From: Streptomyces leeuwenhoekii
GTDB lineage: Bacteria > Actinomycetota > Actinomycetes > Streptomycetales > Streptomycetaceae
Assembly: GCF_001013905.1 (NCBI RefSeq)
Contig: NZ_LN831790.1
Span: forward strand, 1,860,001 to 1,924,000
Direction of reading: 5' to 3'
DNA length: 64,000 nucleotides
The notes under the pieces are model-generated. The model saw only the letters and a list, made by a program, of their open reading frames with translations. It was not told the DNA's origin and ran no database searches. A program made the position numbers and the translations under genes. Of this stretch, positions 7,256 through 15,730 are shown one piece after another. Each line of letters starts with the position of its first letter. Position 1 is the stretch's first letter.

Positions 7256-9643
7256 TTACGCCGTGCCGGTCAGGTGCTCCGGCCGTACCGGCGTCCGGTC
7301 GAGCTCCAGCCCGGTCGCGTCGCGGATGGCCGCGAGGACCGCCGGCGTCGACGACAGGGTGGGGGCCTCGCCGATGCCGCGCAGGCCGTAGGGGGCGTGC
7401 TCGTCGGCGAGTTCGAGGACGTCGACCGGGATGGTCGGCGTGTCGAGGATGGTCGGGATGAGGTAGTCGGTGAAGGACGGGTTCTTCACCTTGGCCGTCT
7501 TCGGGTCGACGACGATCTCCTCCATCACCGCCACGCCCAGGCCCTGGGTGGTGCCGCCCTGGATCTGGCCGACGACGGAGAGCGGGTTGAGCGCCTTGCC
7601 GACGTCCTGGGCGCAGGCCAGCTCGATCACCTTCACCAGGCCGAGCTCGGTGTCGACCTCGACGACCGCGCGGTGGGCGGCGAAGGAGTACTGGACATGG
7701 CCGTTGCCCTGGCCGGTGCGCAGGTCGAAGGGCTCGGTCGGCCGGTGCCGCCACTCCTCCTCGACCTCCACCGCCTCCTCGCCGAGGACGTCCACCAGAT
7801 CGGCGAGGACCTCGCCGCCGTCGGTGACCACCTTGCCGCCCTCCAGCAGGAGTTCGGCGGTGGCCCAGGCCGGGTGGTAGGAGCCGAACTTGCGGCGTCC
7901 GATCTCCAGCACCTTCTCGCGGACGAGCTCGCAGGCGTTCTTCACGGCGCCGCCGGTGACGTAGGTCTGCCGGGATGCCGAGGTCGAACCCGCCGAGCCG
8001 ACCCGGGTGTCGGCCGGGTGGATGGTCACCTGGGTGACGCCCAGCTCGGTGCGGGCGATCTGCGCGTGGACGGTGACGCCGCCCTGGCCGACCTCCGCCA
8101 TGGCGGTGTGCACCGTCGCCACGGGCTCGCCGCCCACGACCTCCATCCGGACCCGGGCGGTGGAGTAGTCGTCGAACCCCTCGGAGAAGCCCACGTTCTT
8201 GATGCCGACCGCGTATCCGACCCCCCGCACGACGCCTTCTCCGTGCGTCGTGTTGGACAGACCGCCGGGCAGCTGCCGCACGTCGGCGCCCTCGCTGGAC
8301 TCCCACTGGCGCTCCGGCGGCATCGGCATCGCCTTGACGCGGCGCAGGAGTTCGGCGACCGGCGCCGGGGAGTCGACGGGCTGTCCGGTGGGCATGAGGG
8401 TGCCCTGCTCCATGGCGTTGAGCTGCCGCAGTTCCACCGGGTCCATGCCGAGCTTCTTGGCCAGCTTGTCCATCTGCGCCTCGTAGGCGAAGCACGCCTG
8501 GACGGCCCCGAAGCCGCGCATGGCGCCGCAGGGCGGGTTGTTGGTGTAGAGGGCGATGGCCTCGATCTCCACGTCGTCGACCTGATAGGGGCCGACGCCG
8601 AGCGAGGAGGCGTTGCCGACGACCGCCGGGGAGGCGGAGGCGTAGGCGCCGCCGTCCAGCACGATGCGGCACTTGACGTGGGTGAGCTTGCCGTCCTTGG
8701 TGGCGCCGTGCTCGTAGGAGAGCTTGGCGGGGTGGCGGTGGACGTGCCCGAAGAAGGACTCGAACCGGTTGTAGACGATCTTGACGGGTTTGCCGGTGCG
8801 CAGCGCCAGCAGGCAGGCGTGGATCTGCATCGACAGGTCCTCGCGCCCGCCGAAGGCGCCGCCGACGCCGGCCAGCGTCATGCGGACCTTCTCCTCCGGC
8901 AGGCCGAGCACGGGGGCGATCTGGCGCAGGTCGGAGTGGAGCCACTGGGTGGCGATGTAGAGGTGGACGCCGCCGTCCTCCTCCGGCACGGCGAGGCCGG
9001 ACTCGGGCCCGAGGAACGCCTGGTCCTGCATGCCGAAGGTGTACTCGCCCCGGACGATCACATCGGCCCGCTCGGCGGCCCGGTCCGCGTCGCCGCGGAT
9101 GATCGGCTGACGGTGGACGATGTTGGGGTGCGGGACGTGCCCGGCGTGGTGGTCGTCGCGGTTCTCGTGGACGAGGACCGCGTCCGGCGCCAGCGCGGAC
9201 TTCTCGTCGGTGACGACGGGGAGTTCGCGGTACTCGACCTTGATCTTGGCCGCGGCGCGGCGGGCGGTCTCCGGGTGGTCGGCGGCGACGATCGCGACCG
9301 GCTCGCCGTGGTGGCGGACCTTGCCGTGGGCGAGGACCGGGGTGTCCTGGATCTCCAGGCCGTAGTGCTTCACCTCGGTCGGCAGGTCGTCGTAGGTCAG
9401 GACGGCGTACACGCCCGGCAGGGCGAGGGCCTCGCTGGTGTCGATGGAGACGATCTCGGCGTGGGCGACCGTGGAGCGCAGGATCTGGCCCCAGAGCATG
9501 TCCTCGTGCCACATGTCGGACGAGTACGCGAACTCGCCGGTGACCTTCAGGGTGCCGTCCGGGCGGAGCGTGGACTCGCCGATGCCGCCCTTGGTCCGGG
9601 ACCCTTGGGTGATCTTGGTGGGGGTTCCGTTGGGGGAAGACAC
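7256..9643 (-). CDS. Xanthine dehydrogenase, molybdopterin-binding subunit
   Basis: The catalytic subunit, 795 residues, holding the molybdenum cofactor and converting hypoxanthine/xanthine to urate. Motifs include GIGESTLRPDGTLKVTGEFAYSSDMW near the N-terminus, GGAFGGREDLSMQ, GAMRGFGAVQ, and the active-site Glu (about residue 759) in RGIGEAPTLSSTPAVL. The GTG at 9643 is 2 nt after the stop of the Fe-S subunit gene, with GGAGAGG inside that gene as ribosome site. Third gene of the FAD, Fe-S, Mo operon. Confidence 0.95.
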   Translation of the reverse strand: MSSPNGTPTKITQGSRTKGGIGESTLRPDGTLKVTGEFAYSSDMWHEDMLWGQILRSTVAHAEIVSIDTSEALALPGVYAVLTYDDLPTEVKHYGLEIQDTPVLAHGKVRHHGEPVAIVAADHPETARRAAAKIKVEYRELPVVTDEKSALAPDAVLVHENRDDHHAGHVPHPNIVHRQPIIRGDADRAAERADVIVRGEYTFGMQDQAFLGPESGLAVPEEDGGVHLYIATQWLHSDLRQIAPVLGLPEEKVRMTLAGVGGAFGGREDLSMQIHACLLALRTGKPVKIVYNRFESFFGHVHRHPAKLSYEHGATKDGKLTHVKCRIVLDGGAYASASPAVVGNASSLGVGPYQVDDVEIEAIALYTNNPPCGAMRGFGAVQACFAYEAQMDKLAKKLGMDPVELRQLNAMEQGTLMPTGQPVDSPAPVAELLRRVKAMPMPPERQWESSEGADVRQLPGGLSNTTHGEGVVRGVGYAVGIKNVGFSEGFDDYSTARVRMEVVGGEPVATVHTAMAEVGQGGVTVHAQIARTELGVTQVTIHPADTRVGSAGSTSASRQTYVTGGAVKNACELVREKVLEIGRRKFGSYHPAWATAELLLEGGKVVTDGGEVLADLVDVLGEEAVEVEEEWRHRPTEPFDLRTGQGNGHVQYSFAAHRAVVEVDTELGLVKVIELACAQDVGKALNPLSVVGQIQGGTTQGLGVAVMEEIVVDPKTAKVKNPSFTDYLIPTILDTPTIPVDVLELADEHAPYGLRGIGEAPTLSSTPAVLAAIRDATGLELDRTPVRPEHLTGTA

Positions 9644-9645
9644 GT

Positions 9646-10245
9646 TCAGACCGCCTCTCCCTGCCGGGCGGCCGCCAGGCGGACCGCGTCCATGATCTTC
9701 TCGTAGCCCGTGCAGCGGCACAGGTTGCCCGACAGCGCCTCGCGGATGTCCGCGTCGGTCGGGTTGGGGTTGCGCTCCAGCATCTCGTCGGCGGCGACCA
9801 GCAGACCGGGCGTGCAGAAGCCGCACTGGACGGCGCCGGCGTCGATGAACGCCTTCTGGATCGGGGAGAGTTCAGTGCCCTCGCCGGTCTGCGAGTCGGT
9901 GCCCTCGGCCTGCCGTTCCTGGGCGGCCCGGGCGTCCGGGGCGTCCTGCGGTGAGGTGCCGCGGGCGCCGGAGGCGCAGCCGCCCTGGGCGCGCTGCCTG
10001 GCGTACTCCGCGAGACCCTCGACGGTGACGACCTCGCGGCCCTCCGCCTGCCCGGCGGCGACCAGGCACGAACAGACCGGCACGCCGTCCAGGCGGACCG
10101 TGCAGGAGCCGCACTCGCCCTGCTCGCAGGCGTTCTTGGAGCCGGGCAGGCCGAGGCGCTCGCGCAGGACGTAGAGGAGGGACTCGCCCTCCCAGACGTC
10201 GTCGGCCTCCTGCGGACGTCCGTTGACGGTGAAATTGACGCGCAT
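9646..10245 (-). CDS. Xanthine dehydrogenase, [2Fe-2S] subunit
   Basis: A 199-residue electron-transfer subunit. The plant-type ferredoxin cluster ligands are Cys40, Cys45, Cys48 and Cys60 (CEQGECGSC...C). The second cluster uses Cys141, Cys144, Cys176 and Cys178 (CGFC...CRC). Between the two lies a poorly conserved insert of about 40 residues (roughly 88-127), longer than in most homologues. The ATG at 10245 overlaps the TAA of the FAD subunit gene by one base, so translation is probably coupled. Confidence 0.95.
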   Translation of the reverse strand: MRVNFTVNGRPQEADDVWEGESLLYVLRERLGLPGSKNACEQGECGSCTVRLDGVPVCSCLVAAGQAEGREVVTVEGLAEYARQRAQGGCASGARGTSPQDAPDARAAQERQAEGTDSQTGEGTELSPIQKAFIDAGAVQCGFCTPGLLVAADEMLERNPNPTDADIREALSGNLCRCTGYEKIMDAVRLAAARQGEAV

Positions 10246-11135
10246 TACGCAGCTCCCTCCGAGGCGCGGCGGGTGCCGCGGTACGACTCCCAGGTCCAGG
10301 TCAGCGTCCGGCGGGCCATGACCCCGACCGCGTGGCGGCGGTAGCTCGCGGTGCCCCGGACGTCGTCGATCGGGTTGCAGGCGGCCGAGCACAGGTCCGC
10401 GAACCGCTTGGCGACCGACGGGGTGATGATCTTTCCGTTGTCCCAGAAGCCGCCCTCGTCCAGCGCCGCGTTCAGGAACTCCTCCGCGGCCTTGGCGCGG
10501 ACGGGGGTGGGCGCGGCCGAGCCGATGCCGGTGCGCACGGTCCGCGTCTCGGGGTGCAGCGCCAGCCCGAAGGCGCACACCGCGATGACCATGGCGTTGC
10601 GGGTGCCGACCTTGGAGAACTGCTGCGGGCCGTCCGCCTTCTTCACGTGCACGGCGCGGATCAGCTCGTCGGGCGCGAGCGCGTTGCGCTTCACCCCCCG
10701 GTAGAACTCGTCGATCGGGATGCGGCGGGAGCCGCGCACCGACTCGACCTCCACCTCGGCACCGGCGGCGAGGAGGGCCGGGTGGGCGTCACCGGCCGGG
10801 GAGGCGGTGCCGAGGTTGCCGCCGACGCCGCCGCGGTTGCGGATCTGCGGGGAGGCGACCGTGTGCGAGGCCAGGGCGAGACCCGGCAGCTCGGCGCGCA
10901 GGTTCTCCATGATCTTCGTGTACGGCACGGAGGCACCGAGCCGTACCGTGTCCTCGCCGACCTCCCACTCGGTGAGGTCGGCGATGCGGTTCAGGTCCAT
11001 GAGGTACTCGGGCCGGCGGTGGTCGAAGTTGATCTCGACCATCACGTCGGTGCCACCCGCAATCGGCACAGCGGTGGGGTGCTCCGCCTTCGCGGCGAGC
11101 GCCTCCTCCCAGCTGGCGGGGCGAAGGAAGTCCAT
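10245..11135 (-). CDS. Xanthine dehydrogenase, FAD-binding subunit
   Basis: A 296-residue FAD subunit (CoxM/XdhB fold) that passes electrons from the Fe-S subunit to NAD. The motifs AGGTDVMVEI and RNRGGVGGNLGTASPAGDAHPALLAAGA are the standard flavin-binding signatures. I chose ATG 11135 (MDFLRPASWEEAL), with GAGAG upstream. It is first in the operon; the divergent spacer to pucR carries the promoter and candidate operators. Confidence 0.95.
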   Translation of the reverse strand: MDFLRPASWEEALAAKAEHPTAVPIAGGTDVMVEINFDHRRPEYLMDLNRIADLTEWEVGEDTVRLGASVPYTKIMENLRAELPGLALASHTVASPQIRNRGGVGGNLGTASPAGDAHPALLAAGAEVEVESVRGSRRIPIDEFYRGVKRNALAPDELIRAVHVKKADGPQQFSKVGTRNAMVIAVCAFGLALHPETRTVRTGIGSAAPTPVRAKAAEEFLNAALDEGGFWDNGKIITPSVAKRFADLCSAACNPIDDVRGTASYRRHAVGVMARRTLTWTWESYRGTRRASEGAA

Positions 11136-11501
11136 GACCGGCTCTCTTCTTCGTCTCGTGGGGCGTACAGATTGAGCCAATCCGTGTGCGGCGGGCGCGG
11201 CTCGTTCATGTGCTGTTAACGCGGAGTGGTGTCAGTACACCGCTCCGTGCTCCATGGGGGTCAGTCACGGAAACCATGAAGGAGTTGGCTGGCCACGTCG
11301 GGCATCTTGTAGATTCGTATGAACGGAGGGCCTCGGTAACCTCCGCGTTTTCCTGTGGAAACGCGCGACTCGGCAGCGTGACGCGGGACACACACCTCGG
11401 CAGTCGGCGAGCCCCGCTCATCCGCCGCCGAACGGGCCTTCGCCCACCCTCCATCGACCATGCGACGAACTTTTTCTAGACAAGGAACGGCGGCGACGAG
11501 A
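11136..11501. other. Divergent control region between xdh operon and pucR
   Basis: The 366 bp hold no convincing gene. Two perfect inverted repeats stand out: GATTG-AGC-CAATC at 11170-11182, 35 bp before the xdh operon, and GCGTTT-N8-AAACGC at 11345-11364, nearer pucR. Either could be the binding site of the PucR-type regulator. I saw no clear -35/-10 pair. Confidence 0.5.
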
Positions 11502-13211
11502 ATGCGGCTGCGCGCACTGCTGGACACCGACGCGCTGGGCCTGAGGCTGCTCGGCGGCGACGACGAGCTGGACCGCACCGTACGCGGCGTCATGACCACC
11601 GACCTCAGGGACCCCAGCCGCTATCTGACGGGCGGCGAACTGGTGCTCACGGGCCTGGCCTGGCGCCGGGACGCCGCCGACTCCGAGCCGTTCGTACGGA
11701 TCCTGGCGCAGGCCGGGGTGGCCGCGCTCGCGGCCGGTGAGGCGGAGCTGGGCGCCGTGCCGGACGATCTGGTCGTGGCCTGCGCCCGGCACCGGCTGCC
11801 GCTGTTCGCGGTGCACGAGTCGGTGGCGTTCGCCACGATCACCGAGCATGTGGTGCGGCAGGTCTCCGGCGAACGCGCCGGGGACCTGGCGGCGGTCGTG
11901 GACCGCCACCGCCGGATGATGACGTCGGGCCCGGCGGGCGGCGGCCCGGAGGTGGTCCTGGACCTGCTCCGCTCCGACCTGGACCTCAGGGCCTGGGTGC
12001 TGTCCCCGACGGGGCGGCTCATCGCGGGCCCGAAGGTGACCGGCCCCGCGCTGCCCGCCGAGGTCTGCGGTGAGCTGGCGGCCGAGCACCTGGCGGCCAC
12101 CCGCGCGGGCCGCCGCGCGCCGCACCGGGTGACGCTCGGCATCGCACCGTCGCGGACGTTCAGCCTCTTCCCGGTCCGCAGCGGGGGGCACCGCCCGGCG
12201 CCGGCCGGGTCGGGCCGCTCCCCGCAGGCCGCCCGGGACACCCGGGAGACGGTGCTGTCGGACTGGCTGCTGGCGGTCGAGGCGGACGCCGGGGACTGGG
12301 CCGAGGAGCGCCTCGACCTGCTGTACGGCGTCACCCAGCTCATCGCGGTCGAGCGGGACCGGCGGGACGCGGCGCGCTCGGTGCGGCGGCGGCTGGCGCA
12401 GGAGGTCCTGGAGCTGGTGCAGACGGGCGCGGCGCCCGCCGAGATCGCGGCCCGGCTGCGGGTCGCGGCGCCGGTCCTGCTGCCCGGCCTCGGCGCCGCC
12501 CCGCACTGGCAGGTCGTGGTGGCCCGGGTCGAGTGGGAGGACGGGCAGGTCCAGGCCGGGCCGGTCGCCCAGGCGCTGCTGGAGGAGATCCTCGTCGACC
12601 CCCTGTCCACGGGCCCCGAGCACTCCGACCGGATCGCCGTCGCCCACACCGGCGACGAGGCCGTCGCGCTCGTCCCGCTCCCGGCGGTCGCCGGCGAGCA
12701 CGACGGCTCCGAGACCGGCATCCTCGCCGAGGCGCTGCTGGAGGTTGTACGGGCCCCGCTCACGGCCGGGCTGGAGACCGACGGGCGGGTCACGCTCGGT
12801 GTCAGCGCGGCGGTGCACTCGGCGGAGGGGCTGCGCGGCGCGCTGGAGGAGGCGCGGCACGCGCGGCGGGTGGCCGCCGCCCGGCCGGGCCGGGTGTGCG
12901 CCGCCGGCCATCAGGAGCTCGCCTCGCACGTCCTGCTGCTGCCGTTCGTCCCCGACGACGTCCGCCGCGCCTTCACCGCCCGGCTGCTGGACCCGCTGCG
13001 CGACTACGACCGCCGCCATCGCGCCGAGCTGATCCCCACCCTGGAGGCGTTCCTGGACTGCGACGGCTCCTGGACGCGCTGCGCCACCCGGCTCCACCTG
13101 CACGTCAACACGCTGCGGTACCGGGTCGGGCGGATCGAGCAGTTGACGGGGCGTGACCTGTCGCGGCTGGAGGACAAGCTCGATTTCTTCCTGGCGCTGC
13201 GGATGAGCTGA
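11502..13211 (+). CDS. PucR-family transcriptional regulator of purine use
   Basis: About 569 residues from ATG 11502 (MRLRALLDTDALG); an in-frame ATG at 11460 would add 14. The N-terminal PucR-type ligand domain spans roughly residues 1-125. The central GGDEF-like/CdaR region spans about 280-400. The C-terminus ends in a PucR helix-turn-helix (CDGSWTRCATRLHLHVNTLRYRVGRIEQL...LDFFLALRMS). Homologues act as activators or repressors of purine catabolism. Divergent placement from xdh makes it the likely regulator of that operon. Confidence 0.9.
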   Translation: MRLRALLDTDALGLRLLGGDDELDRTVRGVMTTDLRDPSRYLTGGELVLTGLAWRRDAADSEPFVRILAQAGVAALAAGEAELGAVPDDLVVACARHRLPLFAVHESVAFATITEHVVRQVSGERAGDLAAVVDRHRRMMTSGPAGGGPEVVLDLLRSDLDLRAWVLSPTGRLIAGPKVTGPALPAEVCGELAAEHLAATRAGRRAPHRVTLGIAPSRTFSLFPVRSGGHRPAPAGSGRSPQAARDTRETVLSDWLLAVEADAGDWAEERLDLLYGVTQLIAVERDRRDAARSVRRRLAQEVLELVQTGAAPAEIAARLRVAAPVLLPGLGAAPHWQVVVARVEWEDGQVQAGPVAQALLEEILVDPLSTGPEHSDRIAVAHTGDEAVALVPLPAVAGEHDGSETGILAEALLEVVRAPLTAGLETDGRVTLGVSAAVHSAEGLRGALEEARHARRVAAARPGRVCAAGHQELASHVLLLPFVPDDVRRAFTARLLDPLRDYDRRHRAELIPTLEAFLDCDGSWTRCATRLHLHVNTLRYRVGRIEQLTGRDLSRLEDKLDFFLALRMS

Positions 13212-13361
13212 CCCGCGGGCGGGTGCGCGGCCAAACCTTCGGGGACCGGGAGTCCCACGACTTTGTGAAATCCTTCACCCACCCTCTTGGCCGGGCCGGT
13301 CGGTTCGTGCTGAGATGCGGCCACCACTCGACGGCTCGACGGCGTGCTTGGGGAGGGCGAG

Positions 13362-14144
13362 GTGGCGCATACCGCCATGTCTGGTACGGGAACGACCGCA
13401 GGTGACGATCCGCTCCAGACCGCGGTATGGCGGCTGCGTTCGCGCGCCTGCTGGGCGGACGCCGCGGCCCTGCTGCGGCCGGTCAGCGCCGAGGCCGCGC
13501 TCCAGCGGGCCGCGCTGCTGGTGGAGCGGTGCCTCTACACCGAGCAGGGCTGGGAGGAGGCGGAGGACGCGCTGCGCACCGCCGAGGCGCTCGCCGACAC
13601 CGACGACGAGCGCGGGGGCGCGGCCTGCGAACGCGGGCAGCTCGCCTACGCCGCCACCCTGCACGGCGTGCGGGACCGGGCCGACGAGGCGCGGGCCGCG
13701 CTCGGCCGGGCGGCGGCGCTGATCCAGCCGGGGGCGCGGCGACGGGCCCTGCTGGACTTCCGGCGCGGGCTGCTCGCGGAGAACCTCAGCCGCTCGCCGC
13801 AGGCCGCGCGGGCGGCGTACCGGCGCGCGCACGCCGGGGCCACCGCGCACTCCGACGCCCTGCTGATGTCGTTCACCTGGCGGCATCTGGCCGGCCTCGC
13901 CCTGCGGGACGGCGAGGTGGCCGAGGCCCGGCACGGCTTCGCCGAGTCGTTGCGGATCCGCGAGGAGCTGGGCTACCTCGTCGGCACGGCCCCCGCGCTG
14001 GTGTCCCTCGCCGACACGGAGACGGAACCGGAGGCGTCACGGCTGCGGGAGGAGGCGCGACGGCTCTACCGCCTCCTGGGAGGCGTCCCGACCTGGCTGG
14101 CCGGGCAACTCGCCCCACCGCCCACGGGAGCGGCGACGGCCTGA
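13362..14144 (+). CDS. TPR-like protein of unknown function
   Basis: A 260-residue soluble protein made almost wholly of helical repeats rich in Ala, Arg and Leu. Examples are AALQRAALLVERCLYTEQGWEEAEDALRTAEAL and ALLMSFTWRHLAGLALRDGEVAEARHGFAESLRIREEL, which resemble TPR units for protein-protein contact. I prefer GTG 13362 because GGGAGGGC lies directly upstream; GTG 13344 and ATG 13377 are alternatives. Its last 46 bp form the first copy of a 58-bp direct repeat that recurs downstream. No partner is evident. Confidence 0.7.
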   Translation: MAHTAMSGTGTTAGDDPLQTAVWRLRSRACWADAAALLRPVSAEAALQRAALLVERCLYTEQGWEEAEDALRTAEALADTDDERGGAACERGQLAYAATLHGVRDRADEARAALGRAAALIQPGARRRALLDFRRGLLAENLSRSPQAARAAYRRAHAGATAHSDALLMSFTWRHLAGLALRDGEVAEARHGFAESLRIREELGYLVGTAPALVSLADTETEPEASRLREEARRLYRLLGGVPTWLAGQLAPPPTGAATA

Positions 14145-14156
14145 GCGGCGCGGCGG
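14099..14156. repeat. 58-bp direct repeat, copy 1
   Basis: Matches 14192-14249 with one mismatch (period 93 bp). Copy 1 covers the last 15 codons and stop of the TPR-like gene, so copy 2 looks like a duplication of that gene's 3' end. Confidence 0.9.
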
Positions 14157-14191
14157 CTCCACCGGCCCCTGGCAGCCGCACCGACCTGACC

Positions 14192-14249
14192 GGCCGGGCA
14201 ACTCGCCCCACCGCCCACGGGAGCGGCGACGGCCTGAACGGCGCGGCGG
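14192..14249. repeat. 58-bp direct repeat, copy 2
   Basis: Second copy of the 14099-14156 sequence, lying in the noncoding spacer; one base differs (A for G right after the TGA). Confidence 0.9.
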
Positions 14250-14475
14250 GGACACGACCCGGCGGCGCACCGCCGCCCGGGGCCGCGTCCCGCCGGGTCC
14301 GACTCCCACCGGGCGAGCGGCCGGACGGGTGCCGCGCCCGGCCCGCGCGGTGCGCGACGGCGCGGGGCCGGGCGCCTCGGTGGCGGTCGCCGTCCTGTGG
14401 GGGGAGGCAGGGCCCGCCACGAGGGCCGGAACGACAGCGCCCGGCGCGAGGCCGGGGCGGCGGCCCGGGCGCCCC

Positions 14476-14609
14476 GGGGGCAGTCGCCGCCCCGTGAGGA
14501 CAGGGCCCCGTACCGCCCCGGGGGCAGTCGCCGCCCCGTGGGGGCAGGGCCCCCGTACCGCCCCGGTGCCGGTCGCCGCCCCGTGAGGACAGGCCCCCGT
14601 ACCGGCACC
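14476..14609. repeat. Three tandem 44-45 bp repeats
   Basis: Units at 14476-14519, 14520-14564 and 14565-14609 share the core GTCGCCGCCCCGTG followed by GTACCG. Copies 1 and 2 are nearly identical; copy 3 has diverged at its ends. They lie in the 520-bp spacer 14145-14664, which otherwise contains no gene I can support despite long open frames caused by base composition. Confidence 0.85.
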
Positions 14610-14664
14610 GGACGGCGGGACAGCGGTGCGCGGTCCCGCGCGTGCCGCCGCTCCCGCGCCGGGC

Positions 14665-15033
14665 TCACCGCGCGGCCTCCCGTGCCCGCCGGCAGCCGCC
14701 GCAGTAGCGGGCCTGCGGGACGATCCTCAGGTAGTCGAGGGGAAGGGGGCGCCGGCACAGGTGGCAGATGCCGTAGCGGCCCTCGGCCATGCGGGCGAGC
14801 GCCGCCTCGACGTCGACGAGGACCATGCGCGCGGAGGCCGCGAGCTTCGCCCGGACCTCGGCCCGGGCGGCGGTCTCCCGCCGCGCACCACCCGCGCGGG
14901 ACGGGCGGGAGACGGCGAGCCGGCGCAGTTGCTCGCGCCGGAACAGCCGCTGCTCCAGCAGATCGGCTCGGAGCACGGCGAGGTCCTCGGGCGACAGCGC
15001 GGCCGGAGGGCCGCCGAGCATCTGATGGTTCAC
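14665..15033 (-). CDS. DksA/TraR-type C4 zinc-finger protein (paralogue 1)
   Basis: A 122-residue soluble protein with a coiled-coil helical segment (about 14-85) and a four-cysteine zinc finger (Cys90, Cys93, Cys111, Cys114). DksA-like proteins enter the secondary channel of RNA polymerase and adjust transcription during starvation, with ppGpp in well-studied cases. Start GTG 15033 has GAGGGG 7 nt upstream. A paralogue begins 36 bp further along, and both point away from the NarL-type two-component genes. Confidence 0.85.
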   Translation of the reverse strand: MNHQMLGGPPAALSPEDLAVLRADLLEQRLFRREQLRRLAVSRPSRAGGARRETAARAEVRAKLAASARMVLVDVEAALARMAEGRYGICHLCRRPLPLDYLRIVPQARYCGGCRRAREAAR

Positions 15034-15068
15034 CACTTCACCCCTCGGGCAGGGCGTCGGCCGGGCGG

Positions 15069-15395
15069 TCAGGCGGTGCGGGTGCGGCAGGCCACGCAGT
15101 GACGGGTGTAGGGAAGGATCTCCAGGCGCTCCGCCGGCACGGGCTTGCCGCACCCCTCGCACCTGCCGTACGTGCCGTCGGTGACCCGGGCGAAGGCCGC
15201 GTCGATCTCCGCCAGCACCCCTTCGACGGCGGCCTTCTGCTCGGCCAGGAACCGGTCGTCCGCCGTCCGCCCGGTCCCGGCTAGCGCGCGCAGTTGCGCC
15301 AGCCGGGTGTCGCGGGCGTGCTCCAGGCGCTGACGAGCCTCCTGCGCGCTCAGCCGGTGGGTGCGGGGTTCGGAACGGGAGGCGTCGAGCGGCAC
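15069..15395 (-). CDS. DksA/TraR-type C4 zinc-finger protein (paralogue 2)
   Basis: A 108-residue protein of the same architecture: helical region (about 15-75) then zinc finger Cys79, Cys82, Cys100, Cys103 (CEGCGKPVP...CVAC). GTG 15395 is chosen because AAGGGG lies 7 nt upstream; the open frame reaches to 15461. It is directly upstream of paralogue 1 and probably cotranscribed with it. The two differ outside the finger, so they are likely an old duplication. Confidence 0.85.
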   Translation of the reverse strand: MPLDASRSEPRTHRLSAQEARQRLEHARDTRLAQLRALAGTGRTADDRFLAEQKAAVEGVLAEIDAAFARVTDGTYGRCEGCGKPVPAERLEILPYTRHCVACRTRTA

Positions 15396-15730
15396 GGCGG
15401 GGCCCCTTTCTGGCGGACTTCTCGCGGAGGGTGAACGGTCCTCGTCCACCCTCGCCGTCACCGGGGCGGAAACACATCGGGCGCAGGCCCCATTTCACCG
15501 GTGGGCGCCACGCCCATGCGGGGGTGGCGGACGTCCGCGCCGTGGGTGGTGCCGCGCCCGGTAAATGGGTGTCGCTGCCCATCGACGCGACCGCCCGGCG
15601 CGGTGCAGGCTGGCTGCCGGCCCGGTCGGGCCGAGGGCCGCTGCTCCCGCCCGGGTGCGTGAAGTCCGGCACCTGGGGCGAACCGTGGCGCACCGCGCCG
15701 CGCGAGGAGCAGTGAGGAGGCGTTTTCCGG
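15396..15730. other. Divergent spacer between DksA pair and two-component system
   Basis: The 335 bp contain no supported gene. The ribosome site AGGAGG (15715-15720) of the histidine kinase is at the right end. I see no clear promoter or recognised operator, although both gene sets must start here. Confidence 0.4.

Noticed and set aside
14066..14758. 230-codon minus-strand frame over the tandem repeats
   Set aside because: It encodes only Arg/Pro/Gly repeats created by the DNA repeats and overlaps two real genes.
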